Below, in pieces: positions 1 through 10,089 of a stretch of 64,000 nucleotides of DNA. Made by a program: the position numbers and the translations under genes. Each line of letters begins with the position of its first letter. Within the stretch, counting starts at the first letter, position 1. Origin of the DNA: an uncultured Desulfovibrionaceae bacterium (lineage in GTDB: Bacteria; Desulfobacterota; Desulfovibrionia; Desulfovibrionales; Desulfovibrionaceae); the NCBI GenBank assembly GCA_949299515.1, contig CASGAP010000009.1, positions 124,001 to 188,000 of the forward strand. Direction: 5' to 3'. A model generated the notes under the pieces. That model searched no databases, had not been told where the DNA came from, and was given only the letters and a program-made list of their open reading frames with translations.

Positions 1-276
1 AATAACGGGAATATTGCGTTTTTTGGCGGCAGCGATTTCCGGGTTGTCGTCGTGTATGGCCGTGGAACGGACTACAACCTGCGGGTTTTTGAGGTTTTCT
101 TCCGCATGGCCGAGAAAAATTTCCGCTCCCAGGGCTTTTAAGCGCTGTACTGTTTTGCCTTCGCTCATGTCTGAACCGGTTACGGTATAGCCGAGGTTGA
201 GCAAAACCTCCGCGATGCCGCTCATGCCGCTTCCGCCTATGCCAATCATATGTATTGCACGAATTTTATTTTCCAT
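1..276 (-). CDS. murC: UDP-N-acetylmuramate--L-alanine ligase, N-terminal part (cut by window edge)
   Basis: Cytoplasmic ligase that adds L-alanine to UDP-MurNAc, the first step of stem-peptide synthesis. Only the first 92 codons are present and the frame stays open to base 1. The visible start reads [20 protein letters not shown]. It carries the glycine-rich GxGGxGMSG nucleotide-binding motif near residue 15, typical of MurC Rossmann domains. It lies 22 bp downstream of murG on the same strand, its usual place in the dcw operon. The ATG at 276 is the only plausible start before this motif. Confidence 0.93.
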   Translation of the reverse strand, partial: MENKIRAIHMIGIGGSGMSGIAEVLLNLGYTVTGSDMSEGKTVQRLKALGAEIFLGHAEENLKNPQVVVRSTAIHDDNPEIAAAKKRNIPVI

Positions 277-298
277 ATCGAATTCCGTGTTGTTGCCG

Positions 299-1384
299 TT
301 ATTTTTCCAAGAGTTTGAACAGCTGTGCGGCGACTTTTTCCGCCGCGTCTTTTTGAGCCAGTTTTCCTATATTTTCTGCCATTTCCCGCAGTTCCTGCTT
401 ATTTTCCAAAATTGCGAGCAGGATATTGTCCATGGGGTATTTTTTCAGTTCGCTTTCCTGCACCATAATAGCGCCTTTTGCGTCCACAATGTTTTGGGCG
501 TTGGCGGTTTGGTGGTCGTTTGCCGCATAGGGGAACGGTATGAACAGGGCAGGGGTTTTGGTGGCGGCAAGTTCCGCTATGCTGGTTGCGCCCGCGCGGC
601 AGAGGGCAAAGTCTGCCTTTGCGTAGGCCTGCGCCATATTGTCAATGAACGGAAAAAGCATGGTATTGATTTCTTCTTCCGTGTAGCCGTGGCTTTTGTA
701 GGCTTCTTTGGTTCTGGCGTAGTCTTTGTCCCCGCATTGGTGGATAATGCGGATATTGTTGTCGCGCAGGGTGCCGAGCAGCTGGACCGCAAGGGAATTG
801 ACGGCCACGGCGCCGAGGCTTCCGCCCATAATGAGCAGCAGCGTGTACTCTTTTTGCTCTTTGACGGTTTCGGCTATTTCTTTGCGTACGGGATTGCCCG
901 TAAGCACGCATTTTTTCGGGTTGAAGCGGCGCTGCGTGTCCGGCAGGGACAGGCAGACGGTATCGGCAAATTTTGCGGCAATGGTGTTGGCAAGTCCGGG
1001 AACGGCATTTTGTTCGTGGATTATGGCAGGAATGCCGCGCAGTTTTGCGGCCGCAAGCATGGCAAAGCAGGCATAGCCGCCGAAACCGATTACGGCGCTG
1101 ATTTTGTGCCTGTCCAGATAGCGGTAGCTTTCCCAAACGGCTTTTGCCATGGCGGCAAGGGCAGAAAGCGCTTTGAATCCGCGGCCCTTTATGCCGCGGA
1201 CATTCAGTCCGTAAAAATCTATGCCGTGTTTTTGGCAGAGTTCTTTTTCTTTGCCGTACAGGGAACCGACGAACAGCACTTCTGCGTCCGGCCGTTTTTG
1301 TTTTATTTCATCGGCAACGGCAAGGGCGGGGAAAATATGGCCGCCCGTTCCGCCTGTCGAAACGATAACTTTCAGCGTGTCCAT
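299..1384 (-). CDS. murG: UDP-GlcNAc:lipid I N-acetylglucosaminyltransferase MurG
   Basis: Membrane-associated GT28 enzyme on the cytoplasmic face that converts lipid I to lipid II. The 361-residue length is normal for the family. Residues 11-16 form the GGTGGH motif that contacts the acceptor. A GGSLGA loop and the C-terminal [11 protein letters not shown] donor-binding segment are also visible. Its ATG shares one base with the ftsW stop codon (TAATG), so translational coupling with ftsW is likely. murC follows 22 bp later. Confidence 0.97.
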   Translation of the reverse strand: MDTLKVIVSTGGTGGHIFPALAVADEIKQKRPDAEVLFVGSLYGKEKELCQKHGIDFYGLNVRGIKGRGFKALSALAAMAKAVWESYRYLDRHKISAVIGFGGYACFAMLAAAKLRGIPAIIHEQNAVPGLANTIAAKFADTVCLSLPDTQRRFNPKKCVLTGNPVRKEIAETVKEQKEYTLLLIMGGSLGAVAVNSLAVQLLGTLRDNNIRIIHQCGDKDYARTKEAYKSHGYTEEEINTMLFPFIDNMAQAYAKADFALCRAGATSIAELAATKTPALFIPFPYAANDHQTANAQNIVDAKGAIMVQESELKKYPMDNILLAILENKQELREMAENIGKLAQKDAAEKVAAQLFKLLEK

Positions 1385-2589
1385 TATGCATAGTCCTTAT
1401 TGAGTTTTTGCATGGAAAGCGTTGGTTTTTTATCGGTAAAGAGCGTTTTTTCTTCATGGCTTACCGTACGCGAATAGTTGAGGATAAGCCCCATGCAGAT
1501 CATGGTTGCCAGCATGGAACTGCCGCCGTAGCTCAAAAACGGCATAGCCACGCCTTTCGGGGGAACCATGCCCATAATAACCGCAAGGTTGAGGGTTGCG
1601 CCGAGCGCCACGATAAGCGAAAGCCCGAAGCTGGTCAGTTTGTCGCGCAGTTCTTTTTGGCCGAGCACAATGCGGTAGCAGCGCGCGAAAATGAGCATGA
1701 ACAGTCCCATCATAATGGTAATGCCGAGCAGGCCCAGTTCTTCGCCGATAACGGATACGATAAAGTCGTTGTGGGCTTCCGGCAGGTAGAGCAGTTTTTG
1801 TCGGCCGTTGCCCATGCCTACGCCGAGGAAGCTTCCTTCCGCCAGCGCATAGAAAGACTGCACAAGCTGGTAGCCCGTGCCCTGTGCGTCTTTAAAAGGA
1901 TCTATAAACGCAAGCAGACGGCGCATACGGTACGGGGAATTCATGATGAGGCTGACTGCGAGCGTTGTCATCATGCTGAACGAAAAAGCCAGATAGATAA
2001 AACGGGTGCCGCCCGCAAGACACAGGAAAAACAAGATTGCCAGCAGAATAACCGCCGCGCCGAAATCCGGCTGCAGGAGCAGGAGCATACACAAAATGCC
2101 GGTAATGGCAAAAGGCGGGATAACGCCTTTGCTGAATGTTCTGCCCAAATGCTGGTGTGTGCTTAAAAAGTAGGAAAGATACAGCACAAGGGCAATGCGG
2201 GCAAATTCCATGGGCTGCAGGGAAAAACCGAAAAAAGGAAGCCAGCGGCTGGCGCCGTTTACGTCTATGCCAAACGGCGTGAGCGTGAGAAGAAGCAGAA
2301 AAATCGACGCGGAAACAGCCAAATAATGAACGGAATTTAAAATTTTCCGCGGGAAATAAACGCACAAAGTCATAACTGCAAGGCCGAAGGAAACAAAGGC
2401 GAACTGACGTTTGAAGAAATAGTATTTATCGCCGAAATCCCTTTCGCCGACCACGCTGCCGGCGCTTAAAACCATAAGCAGGCCGAGGCTGAGCATAATC
2501 AGCACGGCGGCTAGAAGCCACCAGTCAATACTGCCGTATTTTGCCGCGGGCGCGTTTTTTTTCTTATAGTTTTTATTGGCTGCTATCAT
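1384..2589 (-). CDS. ftsW: SEDS-family lipid II polymerase FtsW
   Basis: Integral membrane peptidoglycan glycosyltransferase of the divisome, working with the class B PBP FtsI encoded upstream in the same operon. The 401 residues contain about ten hydrophobic segments. A PEAHNDFIVSVIGEELG stretch matches the conserved periplasmic loop of FtsW/RodA proteins, and a GMVPPKGVAMPFLSYGGSS segment lies near the C terminus. The N terminus is a short basic cytoplasmic tail. The position between murD and murG in the dcw cluster favours FtsW over RodA. Confidence 0.95.
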   Translation of the reverse strand: MIAANKNYKKKNAPAAKYGSIDWWLLAAVLIMLSLGLLMVLSAGSVVGERDFGDKYYFFKRQFAFVSFGLAVMTLCVYFPRKILNSVHYLAVSASIFLLLLTLTPFGIDVNGASRWLPFFGFSLQPMEFARIALVLYLSYFLSTHQHLGRTFSKGVIPPFAITGILCMLLLLQPDFGAAVILLAILFFLCLAGGTRFIYLAFSFSMMTTLAVSLIMNSPYRMRRLLAFIDPFKDAQGTGYQLVQSFYALAEGSFLGVGMGNGRQKLLYLPEAHNDFIVSVIGEELGLLGITIMMGLFMLIFARCYRIVLGQKELRDKLTSFGLSLIVALGATLNLAVIMGMVPPKGVAMPFLSYGGSSMLATMICMGLILNYSRTVSHEEKTLFTDKKPTLSMQKLNKDYA

Positions 2590-2617
2590 GCTGTTTCCTT
2601 GTGTGTTTTAACGCATT

Positions 2618-3943
2618 TTATGCAAAACTGTTCGCTAAATTCCTGAAATCGTTTCCGCGGGCAATGTAGCTTTTGTATTGGTCAAAGCTTGCGGTGGCAG
2701 GGGCAAGCAGAACAGCGTCCCCGCTTTCTGCCATGCTTTTGGCACGGTTCAGGGCTTCGGCAAGCGTTGTGTCGTAGGAAAGGGAAAACACGTTTTTCCA
2801 GGCAGTTTCGAACGTTTCCCGACTGCCGCCGTACAGGGCTATGTGTTTTATCTTTCCCTGCATGAGCGGAATAAGGGCCTGCAAATCGCCGCCTTTGAAT
2901 TTTCCGCCGGCAAGCAGAATTATGGGGCGGCCGGCATCGCTTACCGCTTTAATGGCTACGGCCAGCGCGGTAACCGTGGTGCATTTCGAATCGTTGATAT
3001 AGGCAACGCCGTCAAGTTCGCGCACGAATTCCAGACGGTTTTCCATGGGCCGGATCTTTTCCATGGCTTTTTGGGCGTTGTCAAAGGTTACGCCGAACAG
3101 CCTGCAGGCCTGCCAGGCGGCTTCCGCGTTGGCTTGGTTGTGCTGGCCGAGCAGTTTGGTGTTCGGGAAATTTTTCTGGGCGGCATCAAAAATAACGGTT
3201 TTTGCCATGAAGCCGTATTCTTCGGCAAGACTGGCTATGTCCTGTCCCAGTACGGCGTAATCGTCTTCTGTCTGGCGGGCGAAGAGGTTCATTTTTGCTT
3301 CCGTGTATTCCTGCATATCCTTGTGATAATCCAGGTGGTTGGCGGAAATGTTCAGGCATATGCCCACGTGCGGCCTGAGGGCGTTGCAGGTCTGCAGCTG
3401 AAAACTGGAAAGTTCCAGCACAAGCACGTCGGCTTTGGGACCTTGCGGATTTTGTATGCGGGTCAGCGCATATTCGGAAAGGGGCGTGCCGATGTTGCCG
3501 CCCGTAAACACGCGCAGGCCCTGTTCTTCAAACATGGCGGAACAGATTGTTGTTGTGGTGGTTTTTCCGCTTGTGCCCGTAATGCCGAGAATGGGCACGT
3601 TTTCGCAGAAAAGATAAGCCATTTCCGTTTCGGAAACCGCAAGGGCGTTTTGCGGCAGATATTCCCTGAACTGGGCTATGGCCGCGCCGGGGCTGGGTAT
3701 GAAAATATCGCAGCCGGCGAAGTTTTCTTTTTTATGTTCCCCGAAAAAGCAGGGGATTTGTTCTTCTGTCAGGAATTTTTTAAATTCGGGCTGTATATTG
3801 GTTTCGTTTTGTTCGTGGAAAATAAGGGGAACGCCGTATGCGTGCAGCAGTTTTGCCGCGGCACGTCCGGAAGCGCCCGCGCCCACGATATGCACGCAGC
3901 TTTTATTGTCGAGTTTTTCTTTGATGTCGGATAAGGTAATCAT
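2618..3943 (-). CDS. murD: UDP-N-acetylmuramoyl-L-alanine--D-glutamate ligase
   Basis: Cytoplasmic Mur ligase that adds D-glutamate to UDP-MurNAc-L-Ala. The protein is 441 residues, normal for MurD. The N-terminal Rossmann-like domain begins with VHIVGAGASGRAAAKLL. The central ATP-binding loop is GITGTSGKTTTTT, followed by NISANHLDYH, a Mur-ligase signature. The C-terminal domain includes a YINDSKCT segment typical of MurD. It sits 9 bp downstream of mraY and 28 bp upstream of ftsW, in operon order. Confidence 0.97.
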   Translation of the reverse strand: MITLSDIKEKLDNKSCVHIVGAGASGRAAAKLLHAYGVPLIFHEQNETNIQPEFKKFLTEEQIPCFFGEHKKENFAGCDIFIPSPGAAIAQFREYLPQNALAVSETEMAYLFCENVPILGITGTSGKTTTTTICSAMFEEQGLRVFTGGNIGTPLSEYALTRIQNPQGPKADVLVLELSSFQLQTCNALRPHVGICLNISANHLDYHKDMQEYTEAKMNLFARQTEDDYAVLGQDIASLAEEYGFMAKTVIFDAAQKNFPNTKLLGQHNQANAEAAWQACRLFGVTFDNAQKAMEKIRPMENRLEFVRELDGVAYINDSKCTTVTALAVAIKAVSDAGRPIILLAGGKFKGGDLQALIPLMQGKIKHIALYGGSRETFETAWKNVFSLSYDTTLAEALNRAKSMAESGDAVLLAPATASFDQYKSYIARGNDFRNLANSFA

Positions 3944-3952
3944 GGTGTATTC

Positions 3953-5029
3953 CTAGCGTATTTTGAGAACGGAAAGGGACATGAGGGCAAAGAGCACGGA
4001 AATAATCCAAAAGCGGACAATGATTTTTGATTCTGTCCAGCCTTTCAGCTCAAAATGGTGATGAAGCGGCGCCATTTTGAAGAGGCGCTTGCCGCCGCTG
4101 TAACGGAAATAGGCAACCTGCAGGGTAACGCTCAGGGTTTCGATGACAAAGAGGCCGCCGGCAAGCACGAGAATAAGTTCCTGTTTGGCGAGAATGGCAA
4201 GAAAGCCGATAACCCCGCCGAGACTGAGAGAACCCACATCGCCCATGAAAACCTGTGCGGGCTGGGCGTTGTACCATAAAAATCCGAGCCCCGCGCCCAT
4301 GAGTGCACCGCAGAAAATAACGACTTCGCTGACGCCGGGCACAAAGGCAACCTGCAGATAGCCTGCGAAATTGGCATGGCCCGCCACATAGAGGAAAATG
4401 GCGTAAACGCCCGTGCAGACCACAACGGGCAGAATGGCAAGCCCGTCCAGTCCGTCCGTAAGGTTGACGGCATTGGAAGAGCCGACCAGCACGATCACGG
4501 CAAAGACAACGTAAAACAGGCCGAGGTCAGGCACAAACTGCTTGAAGAAAGGAATGCTGAGAAAGGTGCTGTAACCCGAAAATTTCAGCATAAGCCCAAG
4601 GGATATGCAGGCAATGACAAGCTGACCGAGGAATTTGGCGCGTGCGGTAATTCCTTGGTTTTTGTGGTGGTGTATTTTGCTCATGTCGTCAATGAAGCCG
4701 ATAAGCCCGAACCCGACAAATACGAACAGAGTCAGCCAGATGTATATGTTTTTCAGGTCGGCAAAGAGCAGGGTTGCAAGCACGGTGCCGAAAATGATCA
4801 GAATGCCGCCCATGGTGGGAGTACCGGCTTTTTTCTGATGTACGACAACGTCCTCGTGGATTTGCTGGCCGAATTTCAGACGGTGCAGAATTTTGATGAA
4901 ATAGGGGCCTACGAGAATGGTCAGTACAAGGGCAAAGAGCATGGCTCCCAGCGTGCGCGTGCTGATATAGCGCAGGATATTGAAAAAACTGAAATATTCC
5001 GTAAGCGGCACTAAAAAGTTATACAGCAT
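3953..5029 (-). CDS. mraY: Phospho-N-acetylmuramoyl-pentapeptide-transferase MraY
   Basis: Polytopic membrane enzyme that transfers phospho-MurNAc-pentapeptide to undecaprenyl phosphate, forming lipid I. I chose the ATG at 5029 (MLYNFLVPLTEYFSFF). It gives 358 residues, the usual family length, and begins like known MraY proteins. A longer frame to 5134 would run deep into murF and adds sequence with no family resemblance. Visible motifs are IDDMSKIHHHKNQGI, NAVNLTDGLDGLAI, the catalytic MGDVGSLSLGG and the histidine cluster PLHHHFELKGW. The start overlaps the murF end by 11 bp. Confidence 0.96.
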   Translation of the reverse strand: MLYNFLVPLTEYFSFFNILRYISTRTLGAMLFALVLTILVGPYFIKILHRLKFGQQIHEDVVVHQKKAGTPTMGGILIIFGTVLATLLFADLKNIYIWLTLFVFVGFGLIGFIDDMSKIHHHKNQGITARAKFLGQLVIACISLGLMLKFSGYSTFLSIPFFKQFVPDLGLFYVVFAVIVLVGSSNAVNLTDGLDGLAILPVVVCTGVYAIFLYVAGHANFAGYLQVAFVPGVSEVVIFCGALMGAGLGFLWYNAQPAQVFMGDVGSLSLGGVIGFLAILAKQELILVLAGGLFVIETLSVTLQVAYFRYSGGKRLFKMAPLHHHFELKGWTESKIIVRFWIISVLFALMSLSVLKIR

Positions 5030-6449
5030 TGTTCTGCTCCGTAAAGGATTTTGCATACTCTTCCAGGTGATTGGAACGGGAGCCTTTGAATACGATGAGA
5101 TGGCTGCCGTACCGCAGGGGAAGGGTCCGCACATGGTTCAGAAAAGCTTCTTTGTTCTGTACCGGCACAAACATACCCGTATAGCCCGCACCCTCAAGGC
5201 CTGCGCGGAAAGCGTCCGCCATGCCGCCGACAAAGTAAACGGCAAGCGGGGCAAGCTTGGCCAAGAGTTCTCCTGTCTGTTTGTGTTCTTCTTCGGCAGC
5301 GGCGCCAAGTTCCTTCATTTCGCCGAACACAACGACAAAATCTTTGTCTTTGGCCATTTCTTTGGCGGATTCCAGCATACGGCCGGCAGAGAGCGGGTTG
5401 GCATTGTATGTGTCGTCAATGATTGTCCATGCGCCGCAGATTTTTTTGTTAAAACGCATGGCAGGCGCTTCGACGGTTTTCATGCCTTTTTTGATTTGTT
5501 CGGGCGTGAAGCCCAGTTCCAGGGCAAGAGCGGCGGCGGCTATGCAGTTTTCCGCGCCGTATTCGCCGATGTAAATGCTTTCCGCTTCAAAAGACACAGT
5601 CGGCGTTGTCAGCAGGTATTTGCCGAAACCGTCTTCCGTTATGCCCAAATATTGTCCCCTGTAAGGGATTTTTTTGGAACTTATGCTGAAAAATTTGGTA
5701 TTTTCTTTGTTATAGTAGGCGTGTACAAAAAGGTCGGGATAGTCGCCGCTGACAAAGGCAGCGCCTTCTTTGGGCAGGAAATTGAGCAGCTGCGCTTTGT
5801 AATAGGCAACTCCCATATCGCCCAGGCCTTCGGTATGGCCGCTGGCGGCATTCAGCACAACGGCCATGTCGGGCAGCAGTATTCTGCCGAGTTTGTCCAT
5901 GTCGGTGGCATGGCTTATGCCGAGTTCAAAAACCCAGTATTGTTCGCTGCCCGCGGCATTCAGCACGGAAACGGGCATACCGATCTGGGTGTTGTAATTG
6001 AGGGGATTTTTGGCCACCCGTTCGGGGTGAACGGTTAAATTTTCGTCTATGCTTAAAATATGCGCTATCAGTTCTTTTACGGAAGTTTTTCCTGCCGTGC
6101 CGGTAATGCCGATAACTTTTTTGCTTTTGTCTTCGCCAAAGCGCAGGCGTGCGCGGCAGGCAAGTTTGCCCAATGCTTTAACGCTGTCCTGCGCAAGAAG
6201 CACGGGTACGGGCGGCATGCCGCCGAAGGGATTGCGTTCCGCCAAAATTGCCGCGGCGCCGCGTTTAACCGCGTCTTCGGCAAAATCATGGCCGTCGTTG
6301 TTTTCGCCTTTAATACAGACAAACAGATTGTTTTTTTGCACAAGCCTGTTGTCGGAGGCAGCGCCGTCAAAAAATGCGTTTTCGCAGCCGCCGCTGTATA
6401 AAAGTTCAGCTCCGCAGTCTTCAAGAGCCTGTTTGAGCGTTATTTGCAT
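5019..6449 (-). CDS. murF: UDP-MurNAc-tripeptide--D-alanyl-D-alanine ligase
   Basis: Cytoplasmic Mur ligase that adds the D-Ala-D-Ala dipeptide and completes the UDP-MurNAc-pentapeptide. It has 476 residues. The ATP-binding loop reads GITGTAGKTSVKELIAHIL around residue 115. The ELGISHATDMDKLGRI and DDTYNANPLS segments match MurF-type central and C-terminal domains. It overlaps murE by 10 bp and mraY by 11 bp, indicating tight translational coupling. Confidence 0.96.
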   Translation of the reverse strand: MQITLKQALEDCGAELLYSGGCENAFFDGAASDNRLVQKNNLFVCIKGENNDGHDFAEDAVKRGAAAILAERNPFGGMPPVPVLLAQDSVKALGKLACRARLRFGEDKSKKVIGITGTAGKTSVKELIAHILSIDENLTVHPERVAKNPLNYNTQIGMPVSVLNAAGSEQYWVFELGISHATDMDKLGRILLPDMAVVLNAASGHTEGLGDMGVAYYKAQLLNFLPKEGAAFVSGDYPDLFVHAYYNKENTKFFSISSKKIPYRGQYLGITEDGFGKYLLTTPTVSFEAESIYIGEYGAENCIAAAALALELGFTPEQIKKGMKTVEAPAMRFNKKICGAWTIIDDTYNANPLSAGRMLESAKEMAKDKDFVVVFGEMKELGAAAEEEHKQTGELLAKLAPLAVYFVGGMADAFRAGLEGAGYTGMFVPVQNKEAFLNHVRTLPLRYGSHLIVFKGSRSNHLEEYAKSFTEQNNAV

Positions 6450-7945
6450 AGTTCTTCCCTCAGTATTTCCTGGTCGCTGAAATGGTGTTTGACAGTGCCG
6501 AGAATTTGGTATGTTTCGTGGCCTTTGCCTGCCACAAGCACGGCATCGCCGTTTTGGGAAATTTTTACGGCATACTGCAGGGCTTCTTTGCGGTTGGCAA
6601 TGCGGTGCACTTCTTTTGCCCCTGCAAGGCCGGGCATGATGTCGTCAAGAATTTGTTCGGGGTTTTCCGTGCGCGGGTTGTCGGAGGTTAAAATAACAAT
6701 GTCGCTTGCTTCTGCTACGGCTTTGCCCATAAGCGGCCGCTTTGTCCTGTCCCTGTCCCCGCCGCAGCCGAAGACGGTGACAATGCGTTTGAATCCTGCC
6801 TGGCGCAGGGCGTCCTGGGCATGGATAAGGGCGTCGGGGGTATGGGCGTAGTCCACAAAATAGCTGACGTTTTTCTTTGCGTCGTATATGCGTTCAAGGC
6901 GTCCCGGCACTCCCTGGAACGTGGACAGCTTTTGCAGGTCTTCGATTGTGAAGCCGAGCTGCAGGGCAAGGCATTCCACGCCGAGTATGTTGCAGGCATT
7001 GTGTTCGCCCACAAGCGGGGTTTTGAGTTCCCATTTTTTGCCGTTGTAGCAATGCTCAAGCACAAGTCCTTCGGGGGTATTGGCTTTGAGCTGACCGTGC
7101 AGAATGGGGCTTTCCGTAATCATGCAGGAACAGTCGGCACTGCCGCGTTTATGCAGGAAAAAAGGCTGGGAATGGGGGCAGAGCGCGGCAAGGCGTTTGC
7201 CGTATTCGTCATTGCCGAATACGCTTATGGCTTTGTTCTTTTTGGGCATTTCCAAAAAAAGCTTGGCTTTGGCCTGGAAATAGTTTTCCATGGTTTCGTG
7301 ATAGTCGAGGTGGTCCTGCGTGAGGTTGGTGAAAATGGCGCCGTCAAATTCTATGCCCGCCGTGCGGTTTTGGTCTATGGCATGGGAGGAAACTTCCATA
7401 ATAACGACGTCGCAGCCTGCTTTTTTGATGTCTGCCAGGGCTTTGTGCAGGGTGAGGCAGTCGGGCGTGGTAAGGGGTGCGTCTTCAAAATATCCCGGCC
7501 AGTGATAGCTTACCGTGCCGAGAACGGCAGGGCGTTTTCCGCATTCTTTGTATAAATGTTTCAGCAGGTAGCTGGAAGTGGTTTTGCCGTTGGTGCCGAC
7601 TACGGCAAGAACGGGAATGGGGTAGTTTTCCGTGCCGAAGGCTGCCTGCGCCAATTCGCCGAGAGCTTGGCGCACGTTTTCCGTCAGCACGAAATCCGCA
7701 TCGTTAACCTGATGCTCTTTGCTGTAGGCTTCATAATTTTCTTTGGTGAGTACTATGTATTTGGCACCGTTTTTAATGGCGTCTTCAATGAAAACCAGGT
7801 CAGGATAGCGCAGTCCCTTATGGGAAGAAAGGGAAAGCGGCATAAACACGAAAACTCCGTTTATGCTGACTTTTCTGGAATCTGCTGCCAGGCTGAGGCT
7901 GTTTTTCTTTATCAGTTCGACAAGGTCTGCAAAGGCGATAATCAT
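6440..7945 (-). CDS. murE: UDP-MurNAc-L-alanyl-D-glutamate--2,6-diaminopimelate ligase
   Basis: Cytoplasmic Mur ligase that adds the third stem-peptide residue. The 501 residues include the ATP-binding loop VVGTNGKTTSSYLLKHL. Late in the protein is SDNPRTENPEQ, containing the DNPR motif that marks meso-diaminopimelate specificity as opposed to lysine. This predicts mDAP-type peptidoglycan. The start overlaps the ftsI stop by 4 bp (ATGA type), and the end overlaps murF by 10 bp. Confidence 0.96.
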   Translation of the reverse strand: MIIAFADLVELIKKNSLSLAADSRKVSINGVFVFMPLSLSSHKGLRYPDLVFIEDAIKNGAKYIVLTKENYEAYSKEHQVNDADFVLTENVRQALGELAQAAFGTENYPIPVLAVVGTNGKTTSSYLLKHLYKECGKRPAVLGTVSYHWPGYFEDAPLTTPDCLTLHKALADIKKAGCDVVIMEVSSHAIDQNRTAGIEFDGAIFTNLTQDHLDYHETMENYFQAKAKLFLEMPKKNKAISVFGNDEYGKRLAALCPHSQPFFLHKRGSADCSCMITESPILHGQLKANTPEGLVLEHCYNGKKWELKTPLVGEHNACNILGVECLALQLGFTIEDLQKLSTFQGVPGRLERIYDAKKNVSYFVDYAHTPDALIHAQDALRQAGFKRIVTVFGCGGDRDRTKRPLMGKAVAEASDIVILTSDNPRTENPEQILDDIMPGLAGAKEVHRIANRKEALQYAVKISQNGDAVLVAGKGHETYQILGTVKHHFSDQEILREELCK

Positions 7946-10080
7946 TTTGTAGCTCCTTCGGCAGCCGGCGTCTGTGCGGCTTGGTCCGGCTGTGCTTGCG
8001 GTTCGGGGAGGGAAAGGTAGAGCCTGTATGTATGGTTTACCACTTTTTCTTTATTGGTTTTTTCGTCACGGACAATGACCGGCGTTCCTGCGGGCGGTTC
8101 CTGCTTCACAACGTACATACCGTTGCCGACAACCTGCGGAAGCTGTCCGAATTCATAGAAAGTTTCCATGGCTTTTTTCAGGCTTAAATTTGTTACGTCA
8201 GGCACGACGCCCTGTTTGACTGCAGGGTGCTTGTCCGGTTTTATTTTGAGGCTTTCGCCGCTGAGGCTGTCGGACTCGCTGGCAAAAATAACATCGGGCA
8301 GGTCACCGCTGTAGGCCATGCTGCGCTGGGCTATTTCCTGAAAAACGGGAGCGGCAAGGCGGCCGCCGTAGGAGTTTTTGTCCAGATCGTCAAGCACGGT
8401 GTAAATAATGTATTTGGGGCTGTCGGCAGGCACAATGCCGATAAAGGAAGCCATGCGCTTGTCGCCGTAGCCGGAAGCGTTGTTGGCGGCGGCTTTTTGG
8501 GCCGTGCCTGTTTTGCCTGCCACGCGCACGCCGGGAATGCGGGCGTTTTTGCCTGTGCCGTTGCCGTCTACGACGGTTTCCATCATTTTCAGCACGTCAC
8601 GGGCTATTTTTCGGCTGAATACGCGCTGCTGGGAAACATTGTCCGTATTTTCGTCTTTGAGTATATGCAGGTGCACGCGTTCGCCGTCATTGGCAAGAAT
8701 GTTGAATGCCTGCACCATTTGCAGGGACGTTGCGGCAATGCTTTGGCCGAACCCCGTGGAAAGCAGGTCAGCTTCGCTCCAGTCGCGCAGGGGGCGGATA
8801 ATGCCTTTGCTTTCGGTAAGGCCGATATCCGTCGTACTGCCGAAGCCGAGGTCCAGCAAAAACTGGCGGGTGAGTTTGGCTCCCATGGCCTGCGTTATTT
8901 TAGCCATGCCGATATTGCTTGAGTAGGCGAGAATTTCTTCGGTATTGAGTTCTTTGTAGGCTCTGCCGTCGTCGCCGATGGTGAAAGGCTTTTTGTCTTT
9001 GCCTATTTTGATGTGATCAATGGTCCACACGCCGTTTTCGGTATCGAATTTGCTGTCTAAGTCAATGATTTTGTTTTGCAGCGCTCCGGCTACGATAAGA
9101 GGCTTGAAGGTGGAACCCGGTTCCAGCGCGTCGGTGGCGAGTCTGTTTCTGTAAATTGCGGGATCGTAGCTGCGGAAGTTGTTGGGATTGAAGAAAGGAT
9201 ACTGCGCCCAGGCAAGGATATTGCTGCTTTTGGCGTCCACAATAAGTACGCCGCCCCATTTTGCTTTGTGGGTTTCCACGGCTTTGGAGATAACTTCTTC
9301 GGCTATGAACTGCAGCTGTACGTCAATGGTCAGGTGCAGGTCTTTGCCGCGGCTTTCTTCGTCGTTAATGTCGTAAAGGGCGCGGCCTGCGATGTCGCGC
9401 GGGACAACCTGTTTCTGCGAACTGCCCACAAGCGTGTCGTTGAAAGCGCGTTCGACACCCTCAAGGCCTTTATTGTCCACGCCCACAAAGCCGAGCAGCT
9501 GGCCTGCAAGGTGCTTGTAAGGGTAGACGCGTTCGTATTCCGTGCTGAGGCCTATGCCGGGAATATTGGATTTTTGTATGGCTGAGGCAGTGGCATCGTC
9601 AACTTTGCGCTTGAGCCAGATAAAAGAACGGTCCTGTTTGAGGCGTTCCGTGAGTTTTTTGGGATCGAGGCCGAGAATGGGGGCAAGGGTTTTGCCTGCA
9701 AATTCCGCGTCGGCAACCTGTTTCGGGTGGGCGTAAACGGACTTTGCTTCCACGCTCCTGGCGAGGATTTGCCCGTTTCTGTCGTAGATGTTGCCGCGCT
9801 TGGCTTCCACAAGCTGGGTAAAATGGTGCTGTTTGGACGCCATGGAACGCAGTTCCGGGCCTATCACGATTTGCAGATAAAAGGCACGGCCCCACAGCAC
9901 TGCCCAAACGGCGATGAAAACGACGGCAACGATTTGGAAGCGGATTTTGGAAATGTCAAGCTGCCGCAGCGGATCGGGAATCCAGTTTCGCTTCGGGGCG
10001 GAAACAGGAGCCTTTTTGGTATTGGGCTTTGTTTTTTTTCGGCGCAGGCCGGTATTGTTTTGCTGTATCCGTAACATCAT
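7942..10080 (-). CDS. ftsI: Division-specific class B penicillin-binding protein FtsI with C-terminal PASTA domain
   Basis: Septal D,D-transpeptidase (PBP3 type) that crosslinks peptidoglycan together with FtsW. It has 712 residues: a basic cytoplasmic tail, one transmembrane anchor at about 47-72, a PBP dimerisation domain, then the transpeptidase domain. Catalytic motifs are all present: STFK with Ser323, SSN at 387-389 and KTGT at 523-526. Residues about 625-690 (VVPDVTNLSLKKAMETF onward) form a PASTA-like domain. E. coli FtsI lacks this, but it is common outside the gammaproteobacteria. A proline/alanine-rich tail ends the protein. Confidence 0.95.
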   Translation of the reverse strand: MMLRIQQNNTGLRRKKTKPNTKKAPVSAPKRNWIPDPLRQLDISKIRFQIVAVVFIAVWAVLWGRAFYLQIVIGPELRSMASKQHHFTQLVEAKRGNIYDRNGQILARSVEAKSVYAHPKQVADAEFAGKTLAPILGLDPKKLTERLKQDRSFIWLKRKVDDATASAIQKSNIPGIGLSTEYERVYPYKHLAGQLLGFVGVDNKGLEGVERAFNDTLVGSSQKQVVPRDIAGRALYDINDEESRGKDLHLTIDVQLQFIAEEVISKAVETHKAKWGGVLIVDAKSSNILAWAQYPFFNPNNFRSYDPAIYRNRLATDALEPGSTFKPLIVAGALQNKIIDLDSKFDTENGVWTIDHIKIGKDKKPFTIGDDGRAYKELNTEEILAYSSNIGMAKITQAMGAKLTRQFLLDLGFGSTTDIGLTESKGIIRPLRDWSEADLLSTGFGQSIAATSLQMVQAFNILANDGERVHLHILKDENTDNVSQQRVFSRKIARDVLKMMETVVDGNGTGKNARIPGVRVAGKTGTAQKAAANNASGYGDKRMASFIGIVPADSPKYIIYTVLDDLDKNSYGGRLAAPVFQEIAQRSMAYSGDLPDVIFASESDSLSGESLKIKPDKHPAVKQGVVPDVTNLSLKKAMETFYEFGQLPQVVGNGMYVVKQEPPAGTPVIVRDEKTNKEKVVNHTYRLYLSLPEPQAQPDQAAQTPAAEGATK

Positions 10081-10089
10081 GGTGCGGCT

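Noticed and set aside
2678..3934. A 418-codon open frame opposite murD
   Set aside because: Antisense shadow of murD with no recognisable domain.
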